Assembly (NCBI GenBank): GCA_037176705.1
Contig: JBAWUJ010000133.1
Coordinates: 1-64,000, forward strand
Source of the DNA: Molossus alvarezi
Taxonomy: Eukaryota > Chordata > Mammalia > Chiroptera > Molossidae
Direction: 5' to 3'
Length of the DNA: 64,000 nucleotides
This document shows, in pieces, positions 32,947 through 45,358 of the stretch. The position numbers were made by a program, and so were the translations under genes. The notes below the pieces were generated by a model, which had not been told where the DNA came from, made no database searches, and saw nothing but the letters and a program-made list of their open reading frames with translations. How positions within the stretch are numbered: the first letter of the stretch is position 1; each line of letters starts with the position of its first letter.

Positions 32947-33416
32947 GTTGGCGGCCGCCTCCAGGCGCCCTAAGAGTCCAGCGCCTGGGCTGGCAGCCCC
33001 CCGGGCAGCCCCCCCGGCCGCCAGGCGGAGCGCGGACCGGCCCCTCTCAGCTCTCGGGGACCCAGGCGCGCGGTCCGTCCCGCCCAGCCTCGAACCAGGT
33101 CCTCACCGCGGAGCTCGGCAGGCCGCGCATGCGCAGTCCAGGGGCCCCAAGGTCTGCGCCTGGGGGGCCGGGGGTCCGCCCCACGGGGCTGCGCTGCCCC
33201 ACCGGCGGGCGCGGGCGCCCGCGAGTTGCGGCGCCTTGCGCGGCGGCCTGCTGGTGTGCTGCTGGGGCGTGGGGGGATCCCCTCTGGGCCCCAGATTCCC
33301 TCGCTCGGCCCCCGGCGTGGGCTGGGGCGCGTGCGTGCGTGGGCTGCGTGGCCCTCGGCCCGAAGCGCGGCAGGTGCGCAGCTGGCTGGCTGTGGGGGGA
33401 CCAAAAAGGAGCGGCG

Positions 33417-33537
33417 AAAGCCTACAGCACCCGGCATTCCCAGGCGGTCTCCCATCCAAGTCCTGACCGGGCCCGACCCTGCTTAGCTTCCCAGATCCCA
33501 CGAGATCGGGCGCGTTCAGGGTGGTATGGCCGGAGAC
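33417..33537 (-). rRNA. 5S rRNA-like gene, copy 57 of 108
   Basis: Same body. G at -40 plus private G to A at 33596 (-59). Matched by copy 101. Confidence 0.85.
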
Positions 33538-34007
33538 GTTGGCGGCCGCCTCCAGGCGCCCTAAGAGTCCAGCGCCGGGGCTGGCAGCCCCCCGGACAGC
33601 CCCCCCGGCCGCCAGGCGGAGCGCGGACCGGCCCCTCTCAGCTCTCGGGGACCCAGGCGCGCGGTCCGTCCCGCCCAGCCTCGAACCAGGTCCTCACCGC
33701 GGAGCTCGGCAGGCCGCGCATGCGCAGTCCAGGGGCCCCAAGGTCTGCGCCTGGGGGGCCGGGGGTCCGCCCCACGGGGCTGCGCTGCCCCACCGGCGGG
33801 CGCGGGCGCCCGCGAGTTGCGGCGCCTTGCGCGGCGGCCTGCTGGTGTGCTGCTGGGGCGTGGGGGGATCCCCTCTGGGCCCCAGATTCCCTCGCTCGGC
33901 CCCCGGCGTGGGCTGGGGCGCGTGCGTGCGTGGGCTGCGTGGCCCTCGGCCCGAAGCGCGGCAGGTGCGCAGCTGGCTGGCTGTGGGGGGACCAAAAAGG
34001 AGCGGCG

Positions 34008-34128
34008 AAAGCCTACAGCACCCGGCATTCCCAGGCGGTCTCCCATCCAAGTCCTGACCGGGCCCGACCCTGCTTAGCTTCCCAGATCCCACGAGATCGG
34101 GCGCGTTCAGGGTGGTATGGCCGGAGAC
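34008..34128 (-). rRNA. 5S rRNA-like gene, copy 58 of 108
   Basis: Same body. G at -40, type A spacer. Confidence 0.85.
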
Positions 34129-34598
34129 GTTGGCGGCCGCCTCCAGGCGCCCTAAGAGTCCAGCGCCGGGGCTGGCAGCCCCCCGGGCAGCCCCCCCGGC
34201 CGCCAGGCGGAGCGCGGACCGGCCCCTCTCAGCTCTCGGGGACCCAGGCGCGCGGTCCGTCCCGCCCAGCCTCGAACCAGGTCCTCACCGCGGAGCTCGG
34301 CAGGCCGCGCATGCGCAGTCCAGGGGCCCCAAGGTCTGCGCCTGGGGGGCCGGGGGTCCGCCCCACGGGGCTGCGCTGCCCCACCGGCGGGCGCGGGCGC
34401 CCGCGAGTTGCGGCGCCTTGCGCGGCGGCCTGCTGGTGTGCTGCTGGGGCGTGGGGGGATCCCCTCTGGGCCCCAGATTCCCTCGCTCGGCCCCCGGCGT
34501 GGGCTGGGGCGCGTGCGTGCGTGGGCTGCGTGGCCCTCGGCCCGAAGCGCGGCAGGTGCGCAGCTGGCTGGCTGTGGGGGGACCAAAAAGGAGCGGCG

Positions 34599-34719
34599 AA
34601 AGCCTACAGCACCCGGCATTCCCAGGCGGTCTCCCATCCAAGTCCTGACCGGGCCCGACCCTGCTTAGCTTCCCAGATCCCACGAGATCGGGCGCGTTCA
34701 GGGTGGTATGGCCGGAGAC
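34599..34719 (-). rRNA. 5S rRNA-like gene, copy 59 of 108
   Basis: Same body. G at -40, type A spacer. Confidence 0.85.
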
Positions 34720-35189
34720 GTTGGCGGCCGCCTCCAGGCGCCCTAAGAGTCCAGCGCCGGGGCTGGCAGCCCCCCGGGCAGCCCCCCCGGCCGCCAGGCG
34801 GAGCGCGGACCGGCCCCTCTCAGCTCTCGGGGACCCAGGCGCGCGGTCCGTCCCGCCCAGCCTCGAACCAGGTCCTCACCGCGGAGCTCGGCAGGCCGCG
34901 CATGCGCAGTCCAGGGGCCCCAAGGTCTGCGCCTGGGGGGCCGGGGGTCCGCCCCACGGGGCTGCGCTGCCCCACCGGCGGGCGCGGGCGCCCGCGAGTT
35001 GCGGCGCCTTGCGCGGCGGCCTGCTGGTGTGCTGCTGGGGCGTGGGGGGATCCCCTCTGGGCCCCAGATTCCCTCGCTCGGCCCCCGGCGTGGGCTGGGG
35101 CGCGTGCGTGCGTGGGCTGCGTGGCCCTCGGCCCGAAGCGCGGCAGGTGCGCAGCTGGCTGGCTGTGGGGGGACCAAAAAGGAGCGGCG

Positions 35190-35310
35190 AAAGCCTACAG
35201 CACCCGGCATTCCCAGGCGGTCTCCCATCCAAGTCCTGACCGGGCCCGACCCTGCTTAGCTTCCCAGATCCCACGAGATCGGGCGCGTTCAGGGTGGTAT
35301 GGCCGGAGAC
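35190..35310 (-). rRNA. 5S rRNA-like gene, copy 60 of 108
   Basis: Same body. G at -40, type A spacer. Confidence 0.85.
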
Positions 35311-35780
35311 GTTGGCGGCCGCCTCCAGGCGCCCTAAGAGTCCAGCGCCGGGGCTGGCAGCCCCCCGGGCAGCCCCCCCGGCCGCCAGGCGGAGCGCGGA
35401 CCGGCCCCTCTCAGCTCTCGGGGACCCAGGCGCGCGGTCCGTCCCGCCCAGCCTCGAACCAGGTCCTCACCGCGGAGCTCGGCAGGCCGCGCATGCGCAG
35501 TCCAGGGGCCCCAAGGTCTGCGCCTGGGGGGCCGGGGGTCCGCCCCACGGGGCTGCGCTGCCCCACCGGCGGGCGCGGGCGCCCGCGAGTTGCGGCGCCT
35601 TGCGCGGCGGCCTGCTGGTGTGCTGCTGGGGCGTGGGGGGATCCCCTCTGGGCCCCAGATTCCCTCGCTCGGCCCCCGGCGTGGGCTGGGGCGCGTGCGT
35701 GCGTGGGCTGCGTGGCCCTCGGCCCGAAGCGCGGCAGGTGCGCAGCTGGCTGGCTGTGGGGGGACCAAAAAGGAGCGGCG

Positions 35781-35901
35781 AAAGCCTACAGCACCCGGCA
35801 TTCCCAGGCGGTCTCCCATCCAAGTCCTGACCGGGCCCGACCCTGCTTAGCTTCCCAGATCCCACGAGATCGGGCGCGTTCAGGGTGGTATGGCCGGAGA
35901 C
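35781..35901 (-). rRNA. 5S rRNA-like gene, copy 61 of 108
   Basis: Same body. G at -40; CpG to TpG at 36271, the same change as in copies 33 and 73 but on a G-type unit. Matched by copy 105. Confidence 0.85.
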
Positions 35902-36371
35902 GTTGGCGGCCGCCTCCAGGCGCCCTAAGAGTCCAGCGCCGGGGCTGGCAGCCCCCCGGGCAGCCCCCCCGGCCGCCAGGCGGAGCGCGGACCGGCCCCT
36001 CTCAGCTCTCGGGGACCCAGGCGCGCGGTCCGTCCCGCCCAGCCTCGAACCAGGTCCTCACCGCGGAGCTCGGCAGGCCGCGCATGCGCAGTCCAGGGGC
36101 CCCAAGGTCTGCGCCTGGGGGGCCGGGGGTCCGCCCCACGGGGCTGCGCTGCCCCACCGGCGGGCGCGGGCGCCCGCGAGTTGCGGCGCCTTGCGCGGCG
36201 GCCTGCTGGTGTGCTGCTGGGGCGTGGGGGGATCCCCTCTGGGCCCCAGATTCCCTCGCTCGGCCCCCGGTGTGGGCTGGGGCGCGTGCGTGCGTGGGCT
36301 GCGTGGCCCTCGGCCCGAAGCGCGGCAGGTGCGCAGCTGGCTGGCTGTGGGGGGACCAAAAAGGAGCGGCG

Positions 36372-36492
36372 AAAGCCTACAGCACCCGGCATTCCCAGGC
36401 GGTCTCCCATCCAAGTCCTGACCGGGCCCGACCCTGCTTAGCTTCCCAGATCCCACGAGATCGGGCGCGTTCAGGGTGGTATGGCCGGAGAC
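36372..36492 (-). rRNA. 5S rRNA-like gene, copy 62 of 108
   Basis: Same body. T at -40, type A spacer. Confidence 0.85.
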
Positions 36493-36962
36493 GTTGGCGG
36501 CCGCCTCCAGGCGCCCTAAGAGTCCAGCGCCTGGGCTGGCAGCCCCCCGGGCAGCCCCCCCGGCCGCCAGGCGGAGCGCGGACCGGCCCCTCTCAGCTCT
36601 CGGGGACCCAGGCGCGCGGTCCGTCCCGCCCAGCCTCGAACCAGGTCCTCACCGCGGAGCTCGGCAGGCCGCGCATGCGCAGTCCAGGGGCCCCAAGGTC
36701 TGCGCCTGGGGGGCCGGGGGTCCGCCCCACGGGGCTGCGCTGCCCCACCGGCGGGCGCGGGCGCCCGCGAGTTGCGGCGCCTTGCGCGGCGGCCTGCTGG
36801 TGTGCTGCTGGGGCGTGGGGGGATCCCCTCTGGGCCCCAGATTCCCTCGCTCGGCCCCCGGCGTGGGCTGGGGCGCGTGCGTGCGTGGGCTGCGTGGCCC
36901 TCGGCCCGAAGCGCGGCAGGTGCGCAGCTGGCTGGCTGTGGGGGGACCAAAAAGGAGCGGCG

Positions 36963-37083
36963 AAAGCCTACAGCACCCGGCATTCCCAGGCGGTCTCCCA
37001 TCCAAGTCCTGACCGGGCCCGACCCTGCTTAGCTTCCCAGATCCCACGAGATCGGGCGCGTTCAGGGTGGTATGGCCGGAGAC
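36963..37083 (-). rRNA. 5S rRNA-like gene, copy 63 of 108
   Basis: Same body. T at -40, type A spacer. Confidence 0.85.
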
Positions 37084-37553
37084 GTTGGCGGCCGCCTCCA
37101 GGCGCCCTAAGAGTCCAGCGCCTGGGCTGGCAGCCCCCCGGGCAGCCCCCCCGGCCGCCAGGCGGAGCGCGGACCGGCCCCTCTCAGCTCTCGGGGACCC
37201 AGGCGCGCGGTCCGTCCCGCCCAGCCTCGAACCAGGTCCTCACCGCGGAGCTCGGCAGGCCGCGCATGCGCAGTCCAGGGGCCCCAAGGTCTGCGCCTGG
37301 GGGGCCGGGGGTCCGCCCCACGGGGCTGCGCTGCCCCACCGGCGGGCGCGGGCGCCCGCGAGTTGCGGCGCCTTGCGCGGCGGCCTGCTGGTGTGCTGCT
37401 GGGGCGTGGGGGGATCCCCTCTGGGCCCCAGATTCCCTCGCTCGGCCCCCGGCGTGGGCTGGGGCGCGTGCGTGCGTGGGCTGCGTGGCCCTCGGCCCGA
37501 AGCGCGGCAGGTGCGCAGCTGGCTGGCTGTGGGGGGACCAAAAAGGAGCGGCG

Positions 37554-37674
37554 AAAGCCTACAGCACCCGGCATTCCCAGGCGGTCTCCCATCCAAGTCC
37601 TGACCGGGCCCGACCCTGCTTAGCTTCCCAGATCCCACGAGATCGGGCGCGTTCAGGGTGGTATGGCCGGAGAC
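37554..37674 (-). rRNA. 5S rRNA-like gene, copy 64 of 108
   Basis: Same body. G at -40, -49 variant, type B spacer. Matched by copy 108. Confidence 0.85.
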
Positions 37675-38144
37675 GTTGGCGGCCGCCTCCAGGCGCCCTA
37701 AGAGTCCAGCGCCGGGGCTGGCCGCCCCCCGGGCAGCCCCCCCGGCCGCCAGGCGGAGCGCGGACCGGCCCCTCTCAGCTCTCGGGGACCCAGGCGCGCG
37801 GTCCGTCCCGCCCAGCCTCGAACCAGGTCCTCACCGCGGAGCTCGGCAGGCCGCGCATGCGCAGTCCAGGGGCCCCAAGGTCTGCGCCTGGGGGGCCGGG
37901 GGTCCGCCCCACGGGGCTGCGCTGCCCCACGGGGGGGGCGCGGGCGCCCGCGAGTTGCGGCACCTTGCGCGGCGGCCTGCTGGTGTGCTGCTGGGGCGTG
38001 GGGGGTCCCCTCTGGGCCCCAGATTCCCTCGCTCGGCCCCCGGCGTGGGCTGGGGCGCGTGCGTGCGTGGGCTGCGTGGCCCTCGGCCCGAAGCGCGGCA
38101 GGTGCGCAGCTGGCTGGCTGTGGGGGGACCAAAAAGGAGCGGCG

Positions 38145-38265
38145 AAAGCCTACAGCACCCGGCATTCCCAGGCGGTCTCCCATCCAAGTCCTGACCGGGC
38201 CCGACCCTGCTTAGCTTCCCAGATCCCACGAGATCGGGCGCGTTCAGGGTGGTATGGCCGGAGAC
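38145..38265 (-). rRNA. 5S rRNA-like gene, copy 65 of 108
   Basis: Same body. G at -40, type A spacer upstream. Confidence 0.85.
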
Positions 38266-38735
38266 GTTGGCGGCCGCCTCCAGGCGCCCTAAGAGTCCAG
38301 CGCCGGGGCTGGCAGCCCCCCGGGCAGCCCCCCCGGCCGCCAGGCGGAGCGCGGACCGGCCCCTCTCAGCTCTCGGGGACCCAGGCGCGCGGTCCGTCCC
38401 GCCCAGCCTCGAACCAGGTCCTCACCGCGGAGCTCGGCAGGCCGCGCATGCGCAGTCCAGGGGCCCCAAGGTCTGCGCCTGGGGGGCCGGGGGTCCGCCC
38501 CACGGGGCTGCGCTGCCCCACCGGCGGGCGCGGGCGCCCGCGAGTTGCGGCGCCTTGCGCGGCGGCCTGCTGGTGTGCTGCTGGGGCGTGGGGGGATCCC
38601 CTCTGGGCCCCAGATTCCCTCGCTCGGCCCCCGGCGTGGGCTGGGGCGCGTGCGTGCGTGGGCTGCGTGGCCCTCGGCCCGAAGCGCGGCAGGTGCGCAG
38701 CTGGCTGGCTGTGGGGGGACCAAAAAGGAGCGGCG

Positions 38736-38856
38736 AAAGCCTACAGCACCCGGCATTCCCAGGCGGTCTCCCATCCAAGTCCTGACCGGGCCCGACCCTG
38801 CTTAGCTTCCCAGATCCCACGAGATCGGGCGCGTTCAGGGTGGTATGGCCGGAGAC
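38736..38856 (-). rRNA. 5S rRNA-like gene, copy 66 of 108
   Basis: Same body. G at -40, type A spacer. Confidence 0.85.
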
Positions 38857-39326
38857 GTTGGCGGCCGCCTCCAGGCGCCCTAAGAGTCCAGCGCCGGGGC
38901 TGGCAGCCCCCCGGGCAGCCCCCCCGGCCGCCAGGCGGAGCGCGGACCGGCCCCTCTCAGCTCTCGGGGACCCAGGCGCGCGGTCCGTCCCGCCCAGCCT
39001 CGAACCAGGTCCTCACCGCGGAGCTCGGCAGGCCGCGCATGCGCAGTCCAGGGGCCCCAAGGTCTGCGCCTGGGGGGCCGGGGGTCCGCCCCACGGGGCT
39101 GCGCTGCCCCACCGGCGGGCGCGGGCGCCCGCGAGTTGCGGCGCCTTGCGCGGCGGCCTGCTGGTGTGCTGCTGGGGCGTGGGGGGATCCCCTCTGGGCC
39201 CCAGATTCCCTCGCTCGGCCCCCGGCGTGGGCTGGGGCGCGTGCGTGCGTGGGCTGCGTGGCCCTCGGCCCGAAGCGCGGCAGGTGCGCAGCTGGCTGGC
39301 TGTGGGGGGACCAAAAAGGAGCGGCG

Positions 39327-39447
39327 AAAGCCTACAGCACCCGGCATTCCCAGGCGGTCTCCCATCCAAGTCCTGACCGGGCCCGACCCTGCTTAGCTTC
39401 CCAGATCCCACGAGATCGGGCGCGTTCAGGGTGGTATGGCCGGAGAC
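39327..39447 (-). rRNA. 5S rRNA-like gene, copy 67 of 108
   Basis: Same body. G at -40, type A spacer. Confidence 0.85.
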
Positions 39448-39917
39448 GTTGGCGGCCGCCTCCAGGCGCCCTAAGAGTCCAGCGCCGGGGCTGGCAGCCC
39501 CCCGGGCAGCCCCCCCGGCCGCCAGGCGGAGCGCGGACCGGCCCCTCTCAGCTCTCGGGGACCCAGGCGCGCGGTCCGTCCCGCCCAGCCTCGAACCAGG
39601 TCCTCACCGCGGAGCTCGGCAGGCCGCGCATGCGCAGTCCAGGGGCCCCAAGGTCTGCGCCTGGGGGGCCGGGGGTCCGCCCCACGGGGCTGCGCTGCCC
39701 CACCGGCGGGCGCGGGCGCCCGCGAGTTGCGGCGCCTTGCGCGGCGGCCTGCTGGTGTGCTGCTGGGGCGTGGGGGGATCCCCTCTGGGCCCCAGATTCC
39801 CTCGCTCGGCCCCCGGCGTGGGCTGGGGCGCGTGCGTGCGTGGGCTGCGTGGCCCTCGGCCCGAAGCGCGGCAGGTGCGCAGCTGGCTGGCTGTGGGGGG
39901 ACCAAAAAGGAGCGGCG

Positions 39918-40038
39918 AAAGCCTACAGCACCCGGCATTCCCAGGCGGTCTCCCATCCAAGTCCTGACCGGGCCCGACCCTGCTTAGCTTCCCAGATCCC
40001 ACGAGATCGGGCGCGTTCAGGGTGGTATGGCCGGAGAC
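39918..40038 (-). rRNA. 5S rRNA-like gene, copy 68 of 108
   Basis: Same body. T at -40, type A spacer. Confidence 0.85.
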
Positions 40039-40508
40039 GTTGGCGGCCGCCTCCAGGCGCCCTAAGAGTCCAGCGCCTGGGCTGGCAGCCCCCCGGGCAG
40101 CCCCCCCGGCCGCCAGGCGGAGCGCGGACCGGCCCCTCTCAGCTCTCGGGGACCCAGGCGCGCGGTCCGTCCCGCCCAGCCTCGAACCAGGTCCTCACCG
40201 CGGAGCTCGGCAGGCCGCGCATGCGCAGTCCAGGGGCCCCAAGGTCTGCGCCTGGGGGGCCGGGGGTCCGCCCCACGGGGCTGCGCTGCCCCACCGGCGG
40301 GCGCGGGCGCCCGCGAGTTGCGGCGCCTTGCGCGGCGGCCTGCTGGTGTGCTGCTGGGGCGTGGGGGGATCCCCTCTGGGCCCCAGATTCCCTCGCTCGG
40401 CCCCCGGCGTGGGCTGGGGCGCGTGCGTGCGTGGGCTGCGTGGCCCTCGGCCCGAAGCGCGGCAGGTGCGCAGCTGGCTGGCTGTGGGGGGACCAAAAAG
40501 GAGCGGCG

Positions 40509-40629
40509 AAAGCCTACAGCACCCGGCATTCCCAGGCGGTCTCCCATCCAAGTCCTGACCGGGCCCGACCCTGCTTAGCTTCCCAGATCCCACGAGATCG
40601 GGCGCGTTCAGGGTGGTATGGCCGGAGAC
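40509..40629 (-). rRNA. 5S rRNA-like gene, copy 69 of 108
   Basis: Same body. T at -40, type A spacer. Confidence 0.85.
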
Positions 40630-41099
40630 GTTGGCGGCCGCCTCCAGGCGCCCTAAGAGTCCAGCGCCTGGGCTGGCAGCCCCCCGGGCAGCCCCCCCGG
40701 CCGCCAGGCGGAGCGCGGACCGGCCCCTCTCAGCTCTCGGGGACCCAGGCGCGCGGTCCGTCCCGCCCAGCCTCGAACCAGGTCCTCACCGCGGAGCTCG
40801 GCAGGCCGCGCATGCGCAGTCCAGGGGCCCCAAGGTCTGCGCCTGGGGGGCCGGGGGTCCGCCCCACGGGGCTGCGCTGCCCCACCGGCGGGCGCGGGCG
40901 CCCGCGAGTTGCGGCGCCTTGCGCGGCGGCCTGCTGGTGTGCTGCTGGGGCGTGGGGGGATCCCCTCTGGGCCCCAGATTCCCTCGCTCGGCCCCCGGCG
41001 TGGGCTGGGGCGCGTGCGTGCGTGGGCTGCGTGGCCCTCGGCCCGAAGCGCGGCAGGTGCGCAGCTGGCTGGCTGTGGGGGGACCAAAAAGGAGCGGCG

Positions 41100-41220
41100 A
41101 AAGCCTACAGCACCCGGCATTCCCAGGCGGTCTCCCATCCAAGTCCTGACCGGGCCCGACCCTGCTTAGCTTCCCAGATCCCACGAGATCGGGCGCGTTC
41201 AGGGTGGTATGGCCGGAGAC
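41100..41220 (-). rRNA. 5S rRNA-like gene, copy 70 of 108
   Basis: Same body. G at -40 with the -49 variant, type A spacer. Confidence 0.85.
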
Positions 41221-41690
41221 GTTGGCGGCCGCCTCCAGGCGCCCTAAGAGTCCAGCGCCGGGGCTGGCCGCCCCCCGGGCAGCCCCCCCGGCCGCCAGGC
41301 GGAGCGCGGACCGGCCCCTCTCAGCTCTCGGGGACCCAGGCGCGCGGTCCGTCCCGCCCAGCCTCGAACCAGGTCCTCACCGCGGAGCTCGGCAGGCCGC
41401 GCATGCGCAGTCCAGGGGCCCCAAGGTCTGCGCCTGGGGGGCCGGGGGTCCGCCCCACGGGGCTGCGCTGCCCCACCGGCGGGCGCGGGCGCCCGCGAGT
41501 TGCGGCGCCTTGCGCGGCGGCCTGCTGGTGTGCTGCTGGGGCGTGGGGGGATCCCCTCTGGGCCCCAGATTCCCTCGCTCGGCCCCCGGCGTGGGCTGGG
41601 GCGCGTGCGTGCGTGGGCTGCGTGGCCCTCGGCCCGAAGCGCGGCAGGTGCGCAGCTGGCTGGCTGTGGGGGGACCAAAAAGGAGCGGCG

Positions 41691-41811
41691 AAAGCCTACA
41701 GCACCCGGCATTCCCAGGCGGTCTCCCATCCAAGTCCTGACCGGGCCCGACCCTGCTTAGCTTCCCAGATCCCACGAGATCGGGCGCGTTCAGGGTGGTA
41801 TGGCCGGAGAC
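41691..41811 (-). rRNA. 5S rRNA-like gene, copy 71 of 108
   Basis: Same body. T at -40, type B'' spacer. Last unit of block Q. Confidence 0.85.
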
Positions 41812-42282
41812 GTTGGCGGCCGCCTCCAGGCGCCCTAAGAGTCCAGCGCCTGGGCTGGCAGCCCCCCGGGCAGCCCCCCCGGCCGCCAGGCGGAGCGCGG
41901 ACCGGCCCCTCTCAGCTCTCGGGGACCCAGGCGCGCGGTCCGTCCCGCCCAGCCTCGAACCAGGTCCTCACCGCGGAGCTCGGCAGGCCGCGCATGCGCA
42001 GTCCAGGGGCCCCAAGGTCTGCGCCTGGGGGGCCGGGGGTCCGCCCCACGGGGCTGCGCTGCCCCACCGGCGGGGGCGCGGGCGCCCGCGAGTTGCGGCA
42101 CCTTGCGCGGCGGCCTGCTGGTGTGCTGCTGGGGCGTGGGGGGTCCCCTCTGGGCCCCAGATTCCCTCGCTCGGCCCCCGGCGTGGGCTGGGGCGCGTGC
42201 GTGCGTGGGCTGCGTGGCCCTCGGCCCGAAGCGCGGCAGGTGCGCAGCTGGCTGGCTGTGGGGGGACCAAAAAGGAGCGGCC

Positions 42283-42403
42283 AAAGCCTACAGCACCCGG
42301 CATTCCCAGGCGGTCTCCCATCCAAGTCCTGACCGGGCCCGACCCTGCTTAGCTTCCCAGATCCCACGAGATCGGGCGCGTTCAGGGTGGTATGGCCGGA
42401 GAC
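42283..42403 (-). rRNA. 5S rRNA-like gene, copy 72 of 108
   Basis: Same body, with G at +122. G at -40; C to G at 42834. First unit of block P', counterpart of copy 32. Confidence 0.85.
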
Positions 42404-42873
42404 GTTGGCGGCCGCCTCCAGGCGCCCTAAGAGTCCAGCGCCGGGGCTGGCAGCCCCCCGGGCAGCCCCCCCGGCCGCCAGGCGGAGCGCGGACCGGCCC
42501 CTCTCAGCTCTCGGGGACCCAGGCGCGCGGTCCGTCCCGCCCAGCCTCGAACCAGGTCCTCACCGCGGAGCTCGGCAGGCCGCGCATGCGCAGTCCAGGG
42601 GCCCCAAGGTCTGCGCCTGGGGGGCCGGGGGTCCGCCCCACGGGGCTGCGCTGCCCCACCGGCGGGCGCGGGCGCCCGCGAGTTGCGGCGCCTTGCGCGG
42701 CGGCCTGCTGGTGTGCTGCTGGGGCGTGGGGGGATCCCCTCTGGGCCCCAGATTCCCTCGCTCGGCCCCCGGCGTGGGCTGGGGCGCGTGCGTGCGTGGG
42801 CTGCGTGGCCCTCGGCCCGAAGCGCGGCAGGTGGGCAGCTGGCTGGCTGTGGGGGGACCAAAAAGGAGCGGCG

Positions 42874-42994
42874 AAAGCCTACAGCACCCGGCATTCCCAG
42901 GCGGTCTCCCATCCAAGTCCTGACCGGGCCCGACCCTGCTTAGCTTCCCAGATCCCACGAGATCGGGCGCGTTCAGGGTGGTATGGCCGGAGAC
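42874..42994 (-). rRNA. 5S rRNA-like gene, copy 73 of 108
   Basis: Same body. T at -40; CpG to TpG at 43364. Counterpart of copy 33. Confidence 0.85.
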
Positions 42995-43464
42995 GTTGGC
43001 GGCCGCCTCCAGGCGCCCTAAGAGTCCAGCGCCTGGGCTGGCAGCCCCCCGGGCAGCCCCCCCGGCCGCCAGGCGGAGCGCGGACCGGCCCCTCTCAGCT
43101 CTCGGGGACCCAGGCGCGCGGTCCGTCCCGCCCAGCCTCGAACCAGGTCCTCACCGCGGAGCTCGGCAGGCCGCGCATGCGCAGTCCAGGGGCCCCAAGG
43201 TCTGCGCCTGGGGGGCCGGGGGTCCGCCCCACGGGGCTGCGCTGCCCCACCGGCGGGCGCGGGCGCCCGCGAGTTGCGGCGCCTTGCGCGGCGGCCTGCT
43301 GGTGTGCTGCTGGGGCGTGGGGGGATCCCCTCTGGGCCCCAGATTCCCTCGCTCGGCCCCCGGTGTGGGCTGGGGCGCGTGCGTGCGTGGGCTGCGTGGC
43401 CCTCGGCCCGAAGCGCGGCAGGTGCGCAGCTGGCTGGCTGTGGGGGGACCAAAAAGGAGCGGCG

Positions 43465-43585
43465 AAAGCCTACAGCACCCGGCATTCCCAGGCGGTCTCC
43501 CATCCAAGTCCTGACCGGGCCCGACCCTGCTTAGCTTCCCAGATCCCACGAGATCGGGCGCGTTCAGGGTGGTATGGCCGGAGAC
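43465..43585 (-). rRNA. 5S rRNA-like gene, copy 74 of 108
   Basis: Same body. T at -40 plus C to G at 43624. Counterpart of copy 34. Confidence 0.85.
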
Positions 43586-44055
43586 GTTGGCGGCCGCCTC
43601 CAGGCGCCCTAAGAGTCCAGCGCGTGGGCTGGCAGCCCCCCGGGCAGCCCCCCCGGCCGCCAGGCGGAGCGCGGACCGGCCCCTCTCAGCTCTCGGGGAC
43701 CCAGGCGCGCGGTCCGTCCCGCCCAGCCTCGAACCAGGTCCTCACCGCGGAGCTCGGCAGGCCGCGCATGCGCAGTCCAGGGGCCCCAAGGTCTGCGCCT
43801 GGGGGGCCGGGGGTCCGCCCCACGGGGCTGCGCTGCCCCACCGGCGGGCGCGGGCGCCCGCGAGTTGCGGCGCCTTGCGCGGCGGCCTGCTGGTGTGCTG
43901 CTGGGGCGTGGGGGGATCCCCTCTGGGCCCCAGATTCCCTCGCTCGGCCCCCGGCGTGGGCTGGGGCGCGTGCGTGCGTGGGCTGCGTGGCCCTCGGCCC
44001 GAAGCGCGGCAGGTGCGCAGCTGGCTGGCTGTGGGGGGACCAAAAAGGAGCGGCG

Positions 44056-44176
44056 AAAGCCTACAGCACCCGGCATTCCCAGGCGGTCTCCCATCCAAGT
44101 CCTGACCGGGCCCGACCCTGCTTAGCTTCCCAGATCCCACGAGATCGGGCGCGTTCAGGGTGGTATGGCCGGAGAC
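44056..44176 (-). rRNA. 5S rRNA-like gene, copy 75 of 108
   Basis: Same body. G at -40 plus G to C at 44234. Counterpart of copy 35. Confidence 0.85.
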
Positions 44177-44646
44177 GTTGGCGGCCGCCTCCAGGCGCCC
44201 TAAGAGTCCAGCGCCGGGGCTGGCAGCCCCCCGCGCAGCCCCCCCGGCCGCCAGGCGGAGCGCGGACCGGCCCCTCTCAGCTCTCGGGGACCCAGGCGCG
44301 CGGTCCGTCCCGCCCAGCCTCGAACCAGGTCCTCACCGCGGAGCTCGGCAGGCCGCGCATGCGCAGTCCAGGGGCCCCAAGGTCTGCGCCTGGGGGGCCG
44401 GGGGTCCGCCCCACGGGGCTGCGCTGCCCCACCGGCGGGCGCGGGCGCCCGCGAGTTGCGGCGCCTTGCGCGGCGGCCTGCTGGTGTGCTGCTGGGGCGT
44501 GGGGGGATCCCCTCTGGGCCCCAGATTCCCTCGCTCGGCCCCCGGCGTGGGCTGGGGCGCGTGCGTGCGTGGGCTGCGTGGCCCTCGGCCCGAAGCGCGG
44601 CAGGTGCGCAGCTGGCTGGCTGTGGGGGGACCAAAAAGGAGCGGCG

Positions 44647-44767
44647 AAAGCCTACAGCACCCGGCATTCCCAGGCGGTCTCCCATCCAAGTCCTGACCGG
44701 GCCCGACCCTGCTTAGCTTCCCAGATCCCACGAGATCGGGCGCGTTCAGGGTGGTATGGCCGGAGAC
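44647..44767 (-). rRNA. 5S rRNA-like gene, copy 76 of 108
   Basis: Same body. T at -40, type A spacer. Confidence 0.85.
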
Positions 44768-45237
44768 GTTGGCGGCCGCCTCCAGGCGCCCTAAGAGTCC
44801 AGCGCCTGGGCTGGCAGCCCCCCGGGCAGCCCCCCCGGCCGCCAGGCGGAGCGCGGACCGGCCCCTCTCAGCTCTCGGGGACCCAGGCGCGCGGTCCGTC
44901 CCGCCCAGCCTCGAACCAGGTCCTCACCGCGGAGCTCGGCAGGCCGCGCATGCGCAGTCCAGGGGCCCCAAGGTCTGCGCCTGGGGGGCCGGGGGTCCGC
45001 CCCACGGGGCTGCGCTGCCCCACCGGCGGGCGCGGGCGCCCGCGAGTTGCGGCGCCTTGCGCGGCGGCCTGCTGGTGTGCTGCTGGGGCGTGGGGGGATC
45101 CCCTCTGGGCCCCAGATTCCCTCGCTCGGCCCCCGGCGTGGGCTGGGGCGCGTGCGTGCGTGGGCTGCGTGGCCCTCGGCCCGAAGCGCGGCAGGTGCGC
45201 AGCTGGCTGGCTGTGGGGGGACCAAAAAGGAGCGGCG

Positions 45238-45358
45238 AAAGCCTACAGCACCCGGCATTCCCAGGCGGTCTCCCATCCAAGTCCTGACCGGGCCCGACCC
45301 TGCTTAGCTTCCCAGATCCCACGAGATCGGGCGCGTTCAGGGTGGTATGGCCGGAGAC
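45238..45358 (-). rRNA. 5S rRNA-like gene, copy 77 of 108
   Basis: Same body. G at -40, type A spacer. Last unit in register with block P at the 23642-bp offset. Confidence 0.85.

Larger units (their letters stand above)
30462..42282. repeat. Higher-order block Q (20 units)
   Basis: The block runs from copy 52 to copy 71. Its markers are G to A at 33596 and C to T at 36271, then a -49/type B unit (copy 64), and it closes with a -49 unit and a type B'' unit. Copies 52-64 are repeated unit for unit by copies 96-108. Confidence 0.8.
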